This document shows positions 36,973-46,007 of a stretch of DNA of 64,000 nucleotides, piece by piece. The position numbers and the translations under genes were made by a program. This stretch comes from Pseudoalteromonas amylolytica. Its GTDB lineage: Bacteria; Pseudomonadota; Gammaproteobacteria; Enterobacterales; Alteromonadaceae. Where the stretch lies: contig NZ_MKJU01000025.1 of NCBI RefSeq assembly GCF_001854605.1, forward strand, positions 248,378-312,377. The letters are read 5' to 3'. The notes under the pieces were generated by a model. It saw only the letters and a list, made by a program, of their open reading frames with translations, did no database searches and was not told the origin of the DNA. The first letter of the stretch is position 1; every line of letters starts with the position of its first letter.

Positions 36973-38445
36973 ATGACAGGCACTGTTCAGGTCGATACCA
37001 TCATTCATAATGTGATGATTTACAACGGAGAATACAGTGAGCCTACATTTGGTGGTGTGGCCATTTTGGATGAACATATCGTCGCGGTTGAAGACGTATC
37101 ACACTACAGGGCAAAGCAATATATTGATGGGAACGGGTATGCATTAGCACCGGGGTTTATAGATGTACATACTCATGATGATTTAGAAGTACTGCGTAAT
37201 CCACATATGCTTAGCAAACTGAGTCAGGGTGTCACTACTGTCATTACCGGTAACTGTGGGATAAGCGCTGCGCCATTTTCTGGGTGTGATAAGGTGGTTG
37301 ATCCCATTAACTTACTGGGCGTGGATACAGAGTTTAAGTTTGCCACACTGGCAGAGTATCGAGCATGTTATGCCAAGGTAAGGCCGAGCGTTAATACCGC
37401 GATGCTGATAGGCCACACGTCACTTCGGGCGCAAGTGATGTCATCGCTTGGGCGTAGTGCAACTGACGAAGAAATTGCACAAATGAAAAAGCTACTAAGT
37501 GAAGCTCTGACTGATGGTGCTGTGGGCTTTAGCACAGGGCTTGCCTATGGCAATGCCAATGCGGCCAGCTTTGATGAGGTAAGTGAGTTGCTTCAGTGTT
37601 TAGTGCCATACAAGGGTATTTACACAACACATTTGCGCACCGAATTTGATGGGATTTTGGATGCTATGGATGAAGCATTTACTAGTGCGAGAAGTGCCCA
37701 AGTGCCTTTGGTTATTTCACATTTAAAATGTGCTGGTAAAAGCAACTGGGGCAGAGCGCAACAAGTATTGGCACACCTTCAAGAACAACGGCAGCAACAA
37801 CCAGTTGGCTGCGATTGCTACCCGTATGCCGCTAGTTCAAGTACTTTGGATCTAAAGCAGGTGACGCAAGAGAGTGAGATTTTTATCACCTGGTCTGAAC
37901 CTCACCCTGATATGGCCAAACGAACACTTAAAGACATTGCCAGTAAATGGCAAGTTTCTTTGTTACAAGCCGCGCAAAAACTAAGTCCTGCGGGGGCGGT
38001 TTATCATTGTATGGACGAGCAGGATGTACAGGACATTGTGAGTCATCAACATACCATGATAGGGTCGGACGGACTGCCTTGCGATCCCCATCCACACCCT
38101 AGACTGTGGGGCACCTTTGCTCGTGTGTTAGGCCGATATGTACGAGAGTTAAATAGCCTCGATTTGTCTTTGGCTATCCATAAAATGACAGCGTTATCAT
38201 CGCAAACCTTTGGGCTCAAAAACCGAGGGGCGATCAAAGTGGGCTACTTTGCTGATTTAGTGCTTTTTGATGCCAATACGGTTTCAGATCAAGCAACTTA
38301 TAGTCAGCCTCATAAACCAGCGCGAGGGATTAAACATGTCTGGGTTAATGGCCGAACCAGTTTTAAAGAAGGGGATGATCAAGTCAGCATCCAACGCAGA
38401 TACAGAGCTGGGCGATTTTTAGCCCGTTTAGATAATCAGGAGTAA
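36973..38445 (+). CDS. D-aminoacylase-family amidohydrolase, proposed deacetylase of 2-acetamido-2-deoxygluconate
   Basis: A 490-residue amidohydrolase of the N-acyl-D-amino-acid deacylase group. It shows the metal-binding HTHDD (His66, His68), GNCGIS with a conserved cysteine (about 94-99), THLRTEFDGIL and VISHLKCAGK with further histidines, and MIGSDGLPCDPHPHPRLWG, where the aspartate activates water. The family removes acyl groups from D-amino acids. In an operon with a D-serine-dehydratase-type enzyme and a KDG kinase, the natural substrate is likely N-acetyl-glucosaminate, which is an N-acetyl D-amino acid. It starts 4 bp after the regulator stop. Confidence 0.87.
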   Translation: MTGTVQVDTIIHNVMIYNGEYSEPTFGGVAILDEHIVAVEDVSHYRAKQYIDGNGYALAPGFIDVHTHDDLEVLRNPHMLSKLSQGVTTVITGNCGISAAPFSGCDKVVDPINLLGVDTEFKFATLAEYRACYAKVRPSVNTAMLIGHTSLRAQVMSSLGRSATDEEIAQMKKLLSEALTDGAVGFSTGLAYGNANAASFDEVSELLQCLVPYKGIYTTHLRTEFDGILDAMDEAFTSARSAQVPLVISHLKCAGKSNWGRAQQVLAHLQEQRQQQPVGCDCYPYAASSSTLDLKQVTQESEIFITWSEPHPDMAKRTLKDIASKWQVSLLQAAQKLSPAGAVYHCMDEQDVQDIVSHQHTMIGSDGLPCDPHPHPRLWGTFARVLGRYVRELNSLDLSLAIHKMTALSSQTFGLKNRGAIKVGYFADLVLFDANTVSDQATYSQPHKPARGIKHVWVNGRTSFKEGDDQVSIQRRYRAGRFLARLDNQE

Positions 38446-38451
38446 AGAGCA

Positions 38452-38838
38452 ATGACAATTAGACGGTTTGGAGCTGAAGGTGGCACGGGGACTGGTGGAC
38501 AGCACTTACCCTTCGCCAGAGCGGTTGAAGCTGGGGGCTGGTTACGCGTGTCGGGCCAAACACCAATGCGAGACGGCGAAGTGGTTGAAGGGGGCATTGT
38601 TGAGCAAACCACAATCGCACTGGATAACTGTGTGGCCATTATGCGTGAAGCGGGTTATGAGCTTGAGCATGTTACTCATGTGTCGGTGATATTGACCGAC
38701 GCACGTTACTTCCAGTCGTTTAATAAGGTATTTGCGCAGTATTTTGGTGCTCATCCTCCTGCGCGTATTTGTATGGTTGCGGATTTAGTGGTGGATTGCA
38801 AAGTAGAAGTGGATGTTACCTGCTACAAGGGTGACTGA
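38452..38838 (+). CDS. RidA-family enamine/imine deaminase
   Basis: This 128-residue Rid protein has the conserved arginine (Arg105 in PPARICMV) that binds the carboxylate of 2-aminoacrylate-like imines, followed by VADLVVDCKVEVDV. Rid proteins speed hydrolysis of enamines/imines released by PLP dehydratases and protect other PLP enzymes from them. Position directly after the deacylase gene (6-bp gap, AGGAG ribosome binding site), in an operon with a PLP ammonia-lyase, suggests it completes the deamination step. Confidence 0.9.
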   Translation: MTIRRFGAEGGTGTGGQHLPFARAVEAGGWLRVSGQTPMRDGEVVEGGIVEQTTIALDNCVAIMREAGYELEHVTHVSVILTDARYFQSFNKVFAQYFGAHPPARICMVADLVVDCKVEVDVTCYKGD

Positions 38839-38890
38839 CCGACTCATATGCACAGACGTCGTTCCAAGTAAACTCAAAGAGGAGACATCA

Positions 38891-40327
38891 ATGACATCAC
38901 AGCAGAGTTTTTTCTTGTTGGCTTTTGCCTGCTATTTACTCGCGATGGTGGTGATTAGCTGGTGGGTGTCTCGTTGGCAAAAAAGTGCCAGTGACTTTTT
39001 GTTAGCGGGGCGCAGAGTTCCAGTTTTTCTCACTTTGGGTACGACAGTGGCAACCATGGTGGGCACTGGTTCGTCAATGGGAGCCGTTGGCTTTGCCTAT
39101 CAGAATGGTTGGGCTGGGACTTTGTACGGTATCGGCGGCGCGCTTGGCATTTTATTACTAGCCTGGCTATTTGCACCAGCTAGAGCACAAAACTTTTCAA
39201 CCATGAGTGAAGAGCTGGCCAGCTATGTTGATAACCATCCATTCGTGAAAAAGCTATTAGCATTGCTCATTTACAGCGCCAGCATTGGCTGGTTGGGAGC
39301 ACATCTGATAGGTGGTGGCATGTATTTATCTTGGCTGACAGGTATTGAACAAGGGCAAGCTAAGCTTATCATTGGTATCGGCCTGGCGGTTTATGTGACT
39401 ATCGGGGGGTATAGTGCGGTGGTGTGGACGGATGCCATTCAAGCGGTGATGCTATTCATTGGTTTTGTATTCATGGCGTACTTTGCGCTTGATCTTGTAG
39501 GTGGTCTAGGTGCAATACAGCACAGTGAAAGCGTCGTTGGCAGTGGCTTGTTATCAATCAACACAATCGGCGTTATACCAGCGATATCTTTGGCTATTGC
39601 GGTGTTAGTCGGGGTGTTAGCGACACCGTCATTTCGTCAGCGGATATACTCCGCTGAAAGTGTGCGTAGTGTGCGCCAATCCTTTGTTATTTCAGGGGGG
39701 CTTTATTTGCTGTTTTCTGGTGTTCCTGCATTGATTGGGATCAGTGCCTACTTGCTCAATGCACAGCTTGATAACCCCGCTTTTGCATTTCCTTATCTGG
39801 CGCTACATAGTTTACCTTTGTTATTTGGCGGATTGCTTATCTTAGCAGGATTGTCAGCCACCTTATCCAGTGCCAGCTCAGATGCAATTGCTGGGGTGAG
39901 TGTGTTGGTAGACGATATTTACCAGTGGTTGGTTGGTAGCAACATGCCTGAGCAACATCAACTGTTAATATCACGTGTAGCCATGCTACTTACGGTTGGC
40001 TTGGCATTGTTTATGGCGCTGCTATCAGACGATATCGTCAGCTACATCACTCATATGGTTGCGATGGTGATGAGTGGTTTGTGTGTGATGGGGTTACTAG
40101 GTAGGTTTTGGCGAGGCTATACATGGCAAGGTGCGTTAACAACTTTGATTAGCGGTGTTGTGGGGGCAGGTGTAGTCGCTCAACAGGCCAGTTGGCTAGC
40201 TTGGTTTGGTAATCCTGTGTTGCCTGCATTGTGCAGCGCGATGATTTTTGGAATTTTAGCCAGTAAGCTCAGTCAAAAAAGCAGCGTGAACAAGGCACAC
40301 AATACCGTGGAGCAAACGTCATCATGA
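38891..40327 (+). CDS. Sodium:solute symporter (SSS family)
   Basis: The 478-residue protein has about thirteen membrane helices and the SSS pattern, with VTIGGYSAVVWTDAIQAVMLF (around 165-185) as the family signature and LAGLSATLSSASSDAIAG near 325. The ATG at 38891 follows GAGGAG; an upstream in-frame ATG lies inside ridA and lacks a ribosome binding site. In this operon it would bring a sugar acid across the inner membrane with sodium, most simply 2-acetamido-2-deoxygluconate or a related aldonate. Its stop overlaps the kinase ATG (ATGA). Confidence 0.9.
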   Translation: MTSQQSFFLLAFACYLLAMVVISWWVSRWQKSASDFLLAGRRVPVFLTLGTTVATMVGTGSSMGAVGFAYQNGWAGTLYGIGGALGILLLAWLFAPARAQNFSTMSEELASYVDNHPFVKKLLALLIYSASIGWLGAHLIGGGMYLSWLTGIEQGQAKLIIGIGLAVYVTIGGYSAVVWTDAIQAVMLFIGFVFMAYFALDLVGGLGAIQHSESVVGSGLLSINTIGVIPAISLAIAVLVGVLATPSFRQRIYSAESVRSVRQSFVISGGLYLLFSGVPALIGISAYLLNAQLDNPAFAFPYLALHSLPLLFGGLLILAGLSATLSSASSDAIAGVSVLVDDIYQWLVGSNMPEQHQLLISRVAMLLTVGLALFMALLSDDIVSYITHMVAMVMSGLCVMGLLGRFWRGYTWQGALTTLISGVVGAGVVAQQASWLAWFGNPVLPALCSAMIFGILASKLSQKSSVNKAHNTVEQTSS

Positions 40328-41295
40328 GCATGCAAACTAAACGTGTCGTATTTTTCGGTGAATGTATGGTTGAACATCGAGCGGACGGAGAGATGTTTTT
40401 TGGTGGTGATACATTTAACACGGCTTGGTACTGTCAGCATTTATGTGCTCAACTAACAAAACCTCCTATGGCAGTCTATTATGCCAGTGCAATAGGCACG
40501 GCGGCTCAAGATGATGCCTTTGCAAAGCTAATGACTGAAAACGACATTCATGATGAGTTTTTGCTGAGGCATCCGCAGCGAAAGATGGGAAGATACTGGG
40601 TGAGCCATAGTCAATACGGTGAACGGGTATTTCGTTTTGACAGAGCCAATAGTGCGGCCCGCGCCTATTTTGAGTTGGGTGATACGCTTAGCGACGCACT
40701 CACTCATGGTTTGATCGACGCAATTTATCTGTCGGGTATCAGTTTAGCTATTCTGCCAGCCACGGATAGAAGTTATTTTATTGATAAACTTAGAGATTTT
40801 AAGCGTCAAGGTGGTATCATCCTGTTTGATAATAACTATCGGCCTAGTTTGTGGCAAGGCATAAACCCTCAACCTGATTATCGCGCGTTGATGGCAATAG
40901 CCGATATTGCATTTCTAACCAATGATGATGAGTATGTGTTGTATGGTACGCATAATCCAAGAGAAATCATTGAGTTTCACTCTACAGGGAGTCGCAACAG
41001 ACAATTGCTGGTGATCCGTCAAGGGGCCGCATCATGCGTACTTTACTGTAATGAAAGCAAAACCCGTATAGAAGTACCTGCATGTCAGGTTGAATCATTC
41101 GCGGTGGTAGACACTTGCGCTGCAGGAGATGCATTTTCAGCGGGTTTTTTGGTTAACTTCTTACTTGAAGAAGACACGGTGGCAAGTGCTACTGTTGCAC
41201 ACCGATTGGCGGCAGTGGTTATCCAACATCAAGGGGCACTGATCTCGCCAACATTAATACCCAACTTGCTAAATCAGGAGCTTTTAGTTGAATAA
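40324..41295 (+). CDS. kdgK: PfkB-family kinase, probable 2-keto-3-deoxygluconate kinase
   Basis: A 323-residue ribokinase/PfkB sugar kinase. The C-terminal signature VDTCAAGDAFSAGFL (about 262-276) holds the catalytic aspartate, and the N-terminal part begins FFGECMVEHR, followed by FFGGDTFNTAWY for sugar binding, a pattern typical of KdgK. It would phosphorylate 2-keto-3-deoxygluconate to the 6-phosphate, which the Eda aldolase encoded at 56.2 kb cleaves. It overlaps both neighbours (ATGA with the symporter, 8 bp with the hexosaminidase). Confidence 0.87.
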   Translation: MSMQTKRVVFFGECMVEHRADGEMFFGGDTFNTAWYCQHLCAQLTKPPMAVYYASAIGTAAQDDAFAKLMTENDIHDEFLLRHPQRKMGRYWVSHSQYGERVFRFDRANSAARAYFELGDTLSDALTHGLIDAIYLSGISLAILPATDRSYFIDKLRDFKRQGGIILFDNNYRPSLWQGINPQPDYRALMAIADIAFLTNDDEYVLYGTHNPREIIEFHSTGSRNRQLLVIRQGAASCVLYCNESKTRIEVPACQVESFAVVDTCAAGDAFSAGFLVNFLLEEDTVASATVAHRLAAVVIQHQGALISPTLIPNLLNQELLVE

Positions 41296-43723
41296 CTACC
41301 TTAAATTAGTCATCTCATTGCTGTGTTGGAGTTATGCTGCTGTGTGTGTTGCTTCACCAACCCCCGCAAACTTAGGGCTGTTATTGATGCCATCGCCTAA
41401 AAAGATGCAAATGACTCAGCAGCAACTTATTTTGCCCGAAAATGTACAGGTTTTTATGACGGGGTTTGATGAACAGCGTCAGTCTTTGCAGTTTTCAAGG
41501 CTTCAGTCTGCGTTGGCTCAAAGTCAAAGTTTGCGCTCCACTACCTTACTCAAAAGTGCTTTGCCAGATACCAGCTTTTTGCAGATAGTGGTGGCAAGCA
41601 ACAGCCGCACAAAGGCTCATCACTTGATACCACAATTTTCAGAGGACGAATCATATACGCTGGATATTGGTGCCCATGGTATCCACATTCAGGCCAATAG
41701 TGTGTTTGGAGCACAGCATGCGGTGAGCAGCTTAATGCAGTTGCTCGCGAGCGCTCAATCAGGAGGGCTTCCTTATCTGCGTATTGAAGATGAACCTAGG
41801 TTTGCATGGCGCGGGTTATTAATCGACAGCGTACGTCACTTTATCTCCGTTGATACGATCAAGCGCCAGTTAGATGGTATGGCAGCGGCTAAGCTCAATG
41901 TACTGCACTGGCATTTGACGGATGATCAAGGGTGGCGCGTTGAGTCTAAAGCTTATCCTCGGCTGACAGAATTAGCTTCAGATGGTCAATATTACACACA
42001 ACAGCAGATCAAGGATGTGGTTACTTATGGCGCTTTACACGGGATTCGAGTAGTACCGGAGTTTGGTATGCCAGGGCATGCCAGTGCGATAGCTGTAGCA
42101 TACCCACAATTGATGAGTGAGGAAAAGCAATACCAGATGCAACGTCATTGGGGCGTGTTTAAGCCGCTACTTGATGTGTCCAAAGTGCAGGTGTATGAAT
42201 TTATAGAGACCTTACTTGCAGAGATGACGAGCTTGTTCCCTGATCGATATGTTCATATCGGTGGTGACGAAGTTGACCCTCAGCAGTGGTTGGCCAACAG
42301 TAATATTCAGGCCTTGATGAAGACAGACAATCTCAATAATGGCTATGACGTACAAGCTTATTTTAATCAACGAGTGCAAGCTATCTTACATCGGCAGCAG
42401 CGTATCATGATGGGCTGGGATGAGGTGTATCATCCGGATTTACCGAAAGACATAGTGGTACAGTCATGGCGAGGACACGACTCTTTAAATACAGTGGCAC
42501 GCAATGGTTATCAGGGCATCTTGTCGACAGGATTTTACATTGACCAACCGCAATATACTGATTATCACTATCGTAATGATCCCCTAGATCAGAGTGAGCC
42601 TTTAGAGCAATCCCTTGAATTGTCAGCCGCTTATACCTTTACCATTGACCGCCTCAAAGGGAGCGATGTCAACGGTGAGCTGCTCATGATGGGGGACGAT
42701 GCAGCTCGCCAAGTACTGATCAAACTCAATGATCAGCACCACAAAGCTGCCCAGTTACAAAAACGCTATACATTAGATGGCAAGCAATACTGGCTGGTGA
42801 CGTTAGATAGCTGGATGGGGCCACTTGAGTTTGAATTTGCACCTGCACAGGGTAAAAGTTCAGTTTTGATAGGTAACAGCCGCTATCCAGTGGTGCTTAA
42901 AGAAACCCTTAATCCATCGCCCACCTCAATGCCTGAACCACTAAGACCTACACAGCAGCAGCGTATTTTAGGTGCGGAGGCGACGATTTGGAGCGAGCTT
43001 GTCAGTGATGACAACCTAGATTTAAGAATATGGCCTCGCTTGTTTGCCATCGCTGAGCGTTTATGGTCGCCGCAGGCAATTAAAAATATAGAAAATATGT
43101 ATCATAGGCTTGATGCGATGGACGACTATGGTGCTAAAGTTGTAGGGCTTGCACATCAGCAACAGCACGTAAAAGGCTTGAGCTACTTACTCAGCCCAAC
43201 GCTCACGGACGCTGAGCATCAGCGTAGTCTAAGCTTTTTAATGGCTTTATCCTCTCGCTTAGAGCCTGCACATTATTACACCCGACATCACATTAAATAT
43301 TTACAAAACAAATATCACCAACGTGCACCACTGAATGCTTTGGTTGATTTTCTGCCTGTTGAGAGTCGTGCGGTGCGCCTGTTGCAAGCGGCTTTTACAC
43401 GCTATCTAAATGGAAAAACAGACGCATTGCAGCATGTTGAAAAAGACACACTCAAGCTTCAGGCGCAATTGTTGGCTGGCCAGCAGGTGTTGGTGAACAA
43501 CACCAATTTGGAACATCTACAGCCACTTTTAAAACAGCAGCTTGAGCTCAATGTGCTGACGTTAGGTGTAATTGATAGCTGTCGCCGTCAAGTGATCCAC
43601 TCACCCCAAGAGCAGGGTCAGGTGGCTCAGCAGTTGCGCTCATTACAAAATTTGCGAAGTGAACTTGTACTTGCTGCTGTAGAGCCTGTACGTCGATTGT
43701 ATTTAAATTGTCAAAATAAGTAA
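41288..43723 (+). CDS. Secreted beta-N-acetylhexosaminidase, GH20 family
   Basis: The 811-residue enzyme starts with TTG, behind CAGGAG six bases upstream and overlapping the kinase gene by 8 bp. It has a signal peptide (about 1-23, cleavage near VCVAS), a GH20 N-terminal domain (about 30-155) and the catalytic barrel with WHLTDDQGWRVE near 206-217 and the acid/stabiliser pair Asp-Glu in HIGGDEVDP (about 322-330). It would split terminal N-acetylglucosamine from chitooligosaccharides in the periplasm, including ones with an oxidised end. About 115 residues before the last conserved motif (ILGAEATIWSE) form an insertion with a beta-rich look. Confidence 0.93.
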   Translation: MNNYLKLVISLLCWSYAAVCVASPTPANLGLLLMPSPKKMQMTQQQLILPENVQVFMTGFDEQRQSLQFSRLQSALAQSQSLRSTTLLKSALPDTSFLQIVVASNSRTKAHHLIPQFSEDESYTLDIGAHGIHIQANSVFGAQHAVSSLMQLLASAQSGGLPYLRIEDEPRFAWRGLLIDSVRHFISVDTIKRQLDGMAAAKLNVLHWHLTDDQGWRVESKAYPRLTELASDGQYYTQQQIKDVVTYGALHGIRVVPEFGMPGHASAIAVAYPQLMSEEKQYQMQRHWGVFKPLLDVSKVQVYEFIETLLAEMTSLFPDRYVHIGGDEVDPQQWLANSNIQALMKTDNLNNGYDVQAYFNQRVQAILHRQQRIMMGWDEVYHPDLPKDIVVQSWRGHDSLNTVARNGYQGILSTGFYIDQPQYTDYHYRNDPLDQSEPLEQSLELSAAYTFTIDRLKGSDVNGELLMMGDDAARQVLIKLNDQHHKAAQLQKRYTLDGKQYWLVTLDSWMGPLEFEFAPAQGKSSVLIGNSRYPVVLKETLNPSPTSMPEPLRPTQQQRILGAEATIWSELVSDDNLDLRIWPRLFAIAERLWSPQAIKNIENMYHRLDAMDDYGAKVVGLAHQQQHVKGLSYLLSPTLTDAEHQRSLSFLMALSSRLEPAHYYTRHHIKYLQNKYHQRAPLNALVDFLPVESRAVRLLQAAFTRYLNGKTDALQHVEKDTLKLQAQLLAGQQVLVNNTNLEHLQPLLKQQLELNVLTLGVIDSCRRQVIHSPQEQGQVAQQLRSLQNLRSELVLAAVEPVRRLYLNCQNK

Positions 43724-43731
43724 GGAACGCT

Positions 43732-44634
43732 ATGAAATACTTACTCTACTCTCTCATAATTGTTTCAGGGTTGGGGCACGCCACAGCACTGTTTACTACT
43801 CAAGACTGGATAGCCGACAATGTATTCACACAAGGCATAGAAGGACCTGCGGTGGATAAGCAAGGCGTATTGTACGCGGTGAATTACGCCAAACAGGGCA
43901 GCATTGGTAAAGTGACGGACAAAGGGCAAGTCAGCCAATTACTCAGTTTGCCAAATGGCAGTGTGGGTAATGGTATTCGTTTTGATAAATCGGGCAATAT
44001 GTACATCGCTGATTATGTTAATCACAATGTGTTGCGAGTCAGTCACAAGGCGCTGAACCAAGCTGGCGATTTATCGGGCGCTGTGCGTGTGTATGCCCAT
44101 CAAAAACAAATGAATCAACCTAACGACTTGGCGATTATGGACAATGGTATTTTGTTTGCCAGTGACCCTAATTGGCAAAATAGCACGGGGCAATTGTGGC
44201 GTATCAATCGAGATGGCAGTACGGATTTGCTTGAACAAGGCATGGGCACAACCAACGGCATCGAAGTCAGCCCTGATAACAAAACCTTGTATGTAAATGA
44301 GAGCGTGCAGCGCAAAGTATGGCGCTACAACCTTAATGAAAAAGGTAACATCAGCAATAAACAACTATTAATAGAGTTTGCTGATTTTGGACTTGATGGG
44401 ATGCGTACTGATGCTAAAGGCAATCTGTACATTGCTCGATATGGTGCGGGTGTGGTCGCGGTCGTGTCACCACAAGGTGAGTTACTTAAAGAGGTCAAAC
44501 TCAAAGGCCAGCACCCAACCAATGTGGCATTTGGTGGTGTTGATGGAAAATCTGTATTTGTGACCATGCAAAAACGCGGTGCCATAGAAATGTTTAAAAC
44601 GGATGTGGCGGGGCGTAATCTGAGTAATGACTAG
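43732..44634 (+). CDS. Exported SMP-30/gluconolactonase-family protein
   Basis: This 300-residue protein has a signal peptide (about 1-18) and a six-bladed SMP-30/Gnl beta-propeller. Candidate metal ligands are the glutamate in GIEGPAVD (about 36-43), the asparagine in QPNDLAI, and the aspartate in GLDGMRTDAKGNLYIARYG (about 220-238). The family hydrolyses sugar lactones with a divalent metal. Located 8 bp after the hexosaminidase gene and exported, it could open the 1,5-lactone formed when a lytic polysaccharide monooxygenase or a sugar oxidase acts on chitin or N-acetylglucosamine. That substrate is inference. Confidence 0.85.
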   Translation: MKYLLYSLIIVSGLGHATALFTTQDWIADNVFTQGIEGPAVDKQGVLYAVNYAKQGSIGKVTDKGQVSQLLSLPNGSVGNGIRFDKSGNMYIADYVNHNVLRVSHKALNQAGDLSGAVRVYAHQKQMNQPNDLAIMDNGILFASDPNWQNSTGQLWRINRDGSTDLLEQGMGTTNGIEVSPDNKTLYVNESVQRKVWRYNLNEKGNISNKQLLIEFADFGLDGMRTDAKGNLYIARYGAGVVAVVSPQGELLKEVKLKGQHPTNVAFGGVDGKSVFVTMQKRGAIEMFKTDVAGRNLSND

Positions 44635-44691
44635 TGCAGCAGACTGTGAAAGACGGCAAAATCTCTGCCGCCTTTCATTGTGGCTCATTCA

Positions 44692-45777
44692 TTAAAAGGT
44701 TTTTGAAAGAACGAGTCGTTTGATTTTGTCATTGCCAAAAATAGCGTCGTCGACTTCTTCATATTGATAACTGATAGAGACTACCTTGCCGATTTCAGCC
44801 GTGATGGTAATGCCTCTACTGTTAAAACTGTCGGAGTATTTATCACCGTTGAGCAGCGTGAGATTATTAGCGACATTTTTTAACTTGTCGTTACTATATT
44901 TGTGATGAGTATAGTTAAGCGCAATATTCAGCGAGCCTGGCTGAGCTATTCCATTTGGATCACTAACACTGAACACTTCGAGATAAGAGTTATACTGTGC
45001 GATAAGTGACGCTCTGTAGCCTGTGACCCATTCTGAATCTTCATTACCTTTGACATCTTTTGCAACCAAACTAAAAATACCGCCAGCTGATATCGTACTT
45101 TGTTTCTTATCTAACCCGCCTGGGCCACTTTTGAATGCCGCAATAACCGGAATGCTTACTTGTAGCCCCGCATCTTTGTCAATCAAAGTATCAGACGCTT
45201 CATTTTTTGGCGTATTAGACTTGGGTTCCGCGTAGGAAAAATAGAAAGGTAAGCGGATGTCTTCACCCCACAAATACCATAAGCCTTTGTATAGACCTAC
45301 GCTGAAGTTTTTACTGTCTCCCACAGGTGCCAAAGCGGTTTGGTAAAAAGCATTATTTTTGTCAGCTTCAATATCCCATGACACCCATTGAAAAGCTTTA
45401 AAGTCATCAGAGGGAACAACAGGGCAGTCTACTTTATTGTCTTCGTCGTCTAAATAGTATCCCTTTTCATCACACGCTTTTAATACTGAGAGTAACTTGT
45501 TGTGTGGGATATCGAGTTCCTTTTTAATTGCTGTTAATAGTGCTGGACACTTTGGAGTACTGGTATCTTTAGGGTTGTCCTGACAACTGTTTATAAGGTT
45601 TTGTAGTTTGCTGTCATTAAGGTCTTGTAGAGCACGAGCAGTCAGTGAGCTTTGGGATTGTTCAGCATCAGCCCCTCTTGCCATCGCTTCATTGGTAAAG
45701 TTATTAGATGTAAAGGGGTTGCTGGCCAATGCAGCAGGTGAGGCCAGCAATGAGAGTACTAGAGCGCGTTTAAGCAT
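44692..45777 (-). CDS. Unknown exported protein, probable outer-membrane beta-barrel
   Basis: I do not recognise a family. The 361-residue protein has a signal peptide (about 1-18, cleavage near ALA-S). A helical, Cys-containing N-terminal domain (about 25-130) follows, with paired CQD...C and CDEKG...C that could form disulfides. The C-terminal 230 residues alternate hydrophobic and polar residues and end in KTF, as outer-membrane barrels do (SVGLYKGLWYLWG, YRASLIAQYNSYLEVF, GITITAEIGKVVSISYQY). It is convergent with the lactonase gene and divergent from the truncated regulator. Confidence 0.7.
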   Translation of the reverse strand: MLKRALVLSLLASPAALASNPFTSNNFTNEAMARGADAEQSQSSLTARALQDLNDSKLQNLINSCQDNPKDTSTPKCPALLTAIKKELDIPHNKLLSVLKACDEKGYYLDDEDNKVDCPVVPSDDFKAFQWVSWDIEADKNNAFYQTALAPVGDSKNFSVGLYKGLWYLWGEDIRLPFYFSYAEPKSNTPKNEASDTLIDKDAGLQVSIPVIAAFKSGPGGLDKKQSTISAGGIFSLVAKDVKGNEDSEWVTGYRASLIAQYNSYLEVFSVSDPNGIAQPGSLNIALNYTHHKYSNDKLKNVANNLTLLNGDKYSDSFNSRGITITAEIGKVVSISYQYEEVDDAIFGNDKIKRLVLSKTF

Positions 45778-46007
45778 ATTTAAATTCCTTGTTTTGCTTA
45801 TCTTAATGTTGGGGGAATAGGTGTATTGTTCATGTTTTATTCATCTACAAACACTTTATTAACATCTTAAGTGTTTGAATGTCAAATGACCAAATGCAAA
45901 TGCCTTGCTACGCTATGCTTACTACCACACAAAGCATAGAGGGTGATTTTGAAGCGTCTCTTAAAGTGGTACGTTGCGGCATTGTTGTTGTAACATCTCA
46001 TTATTGC

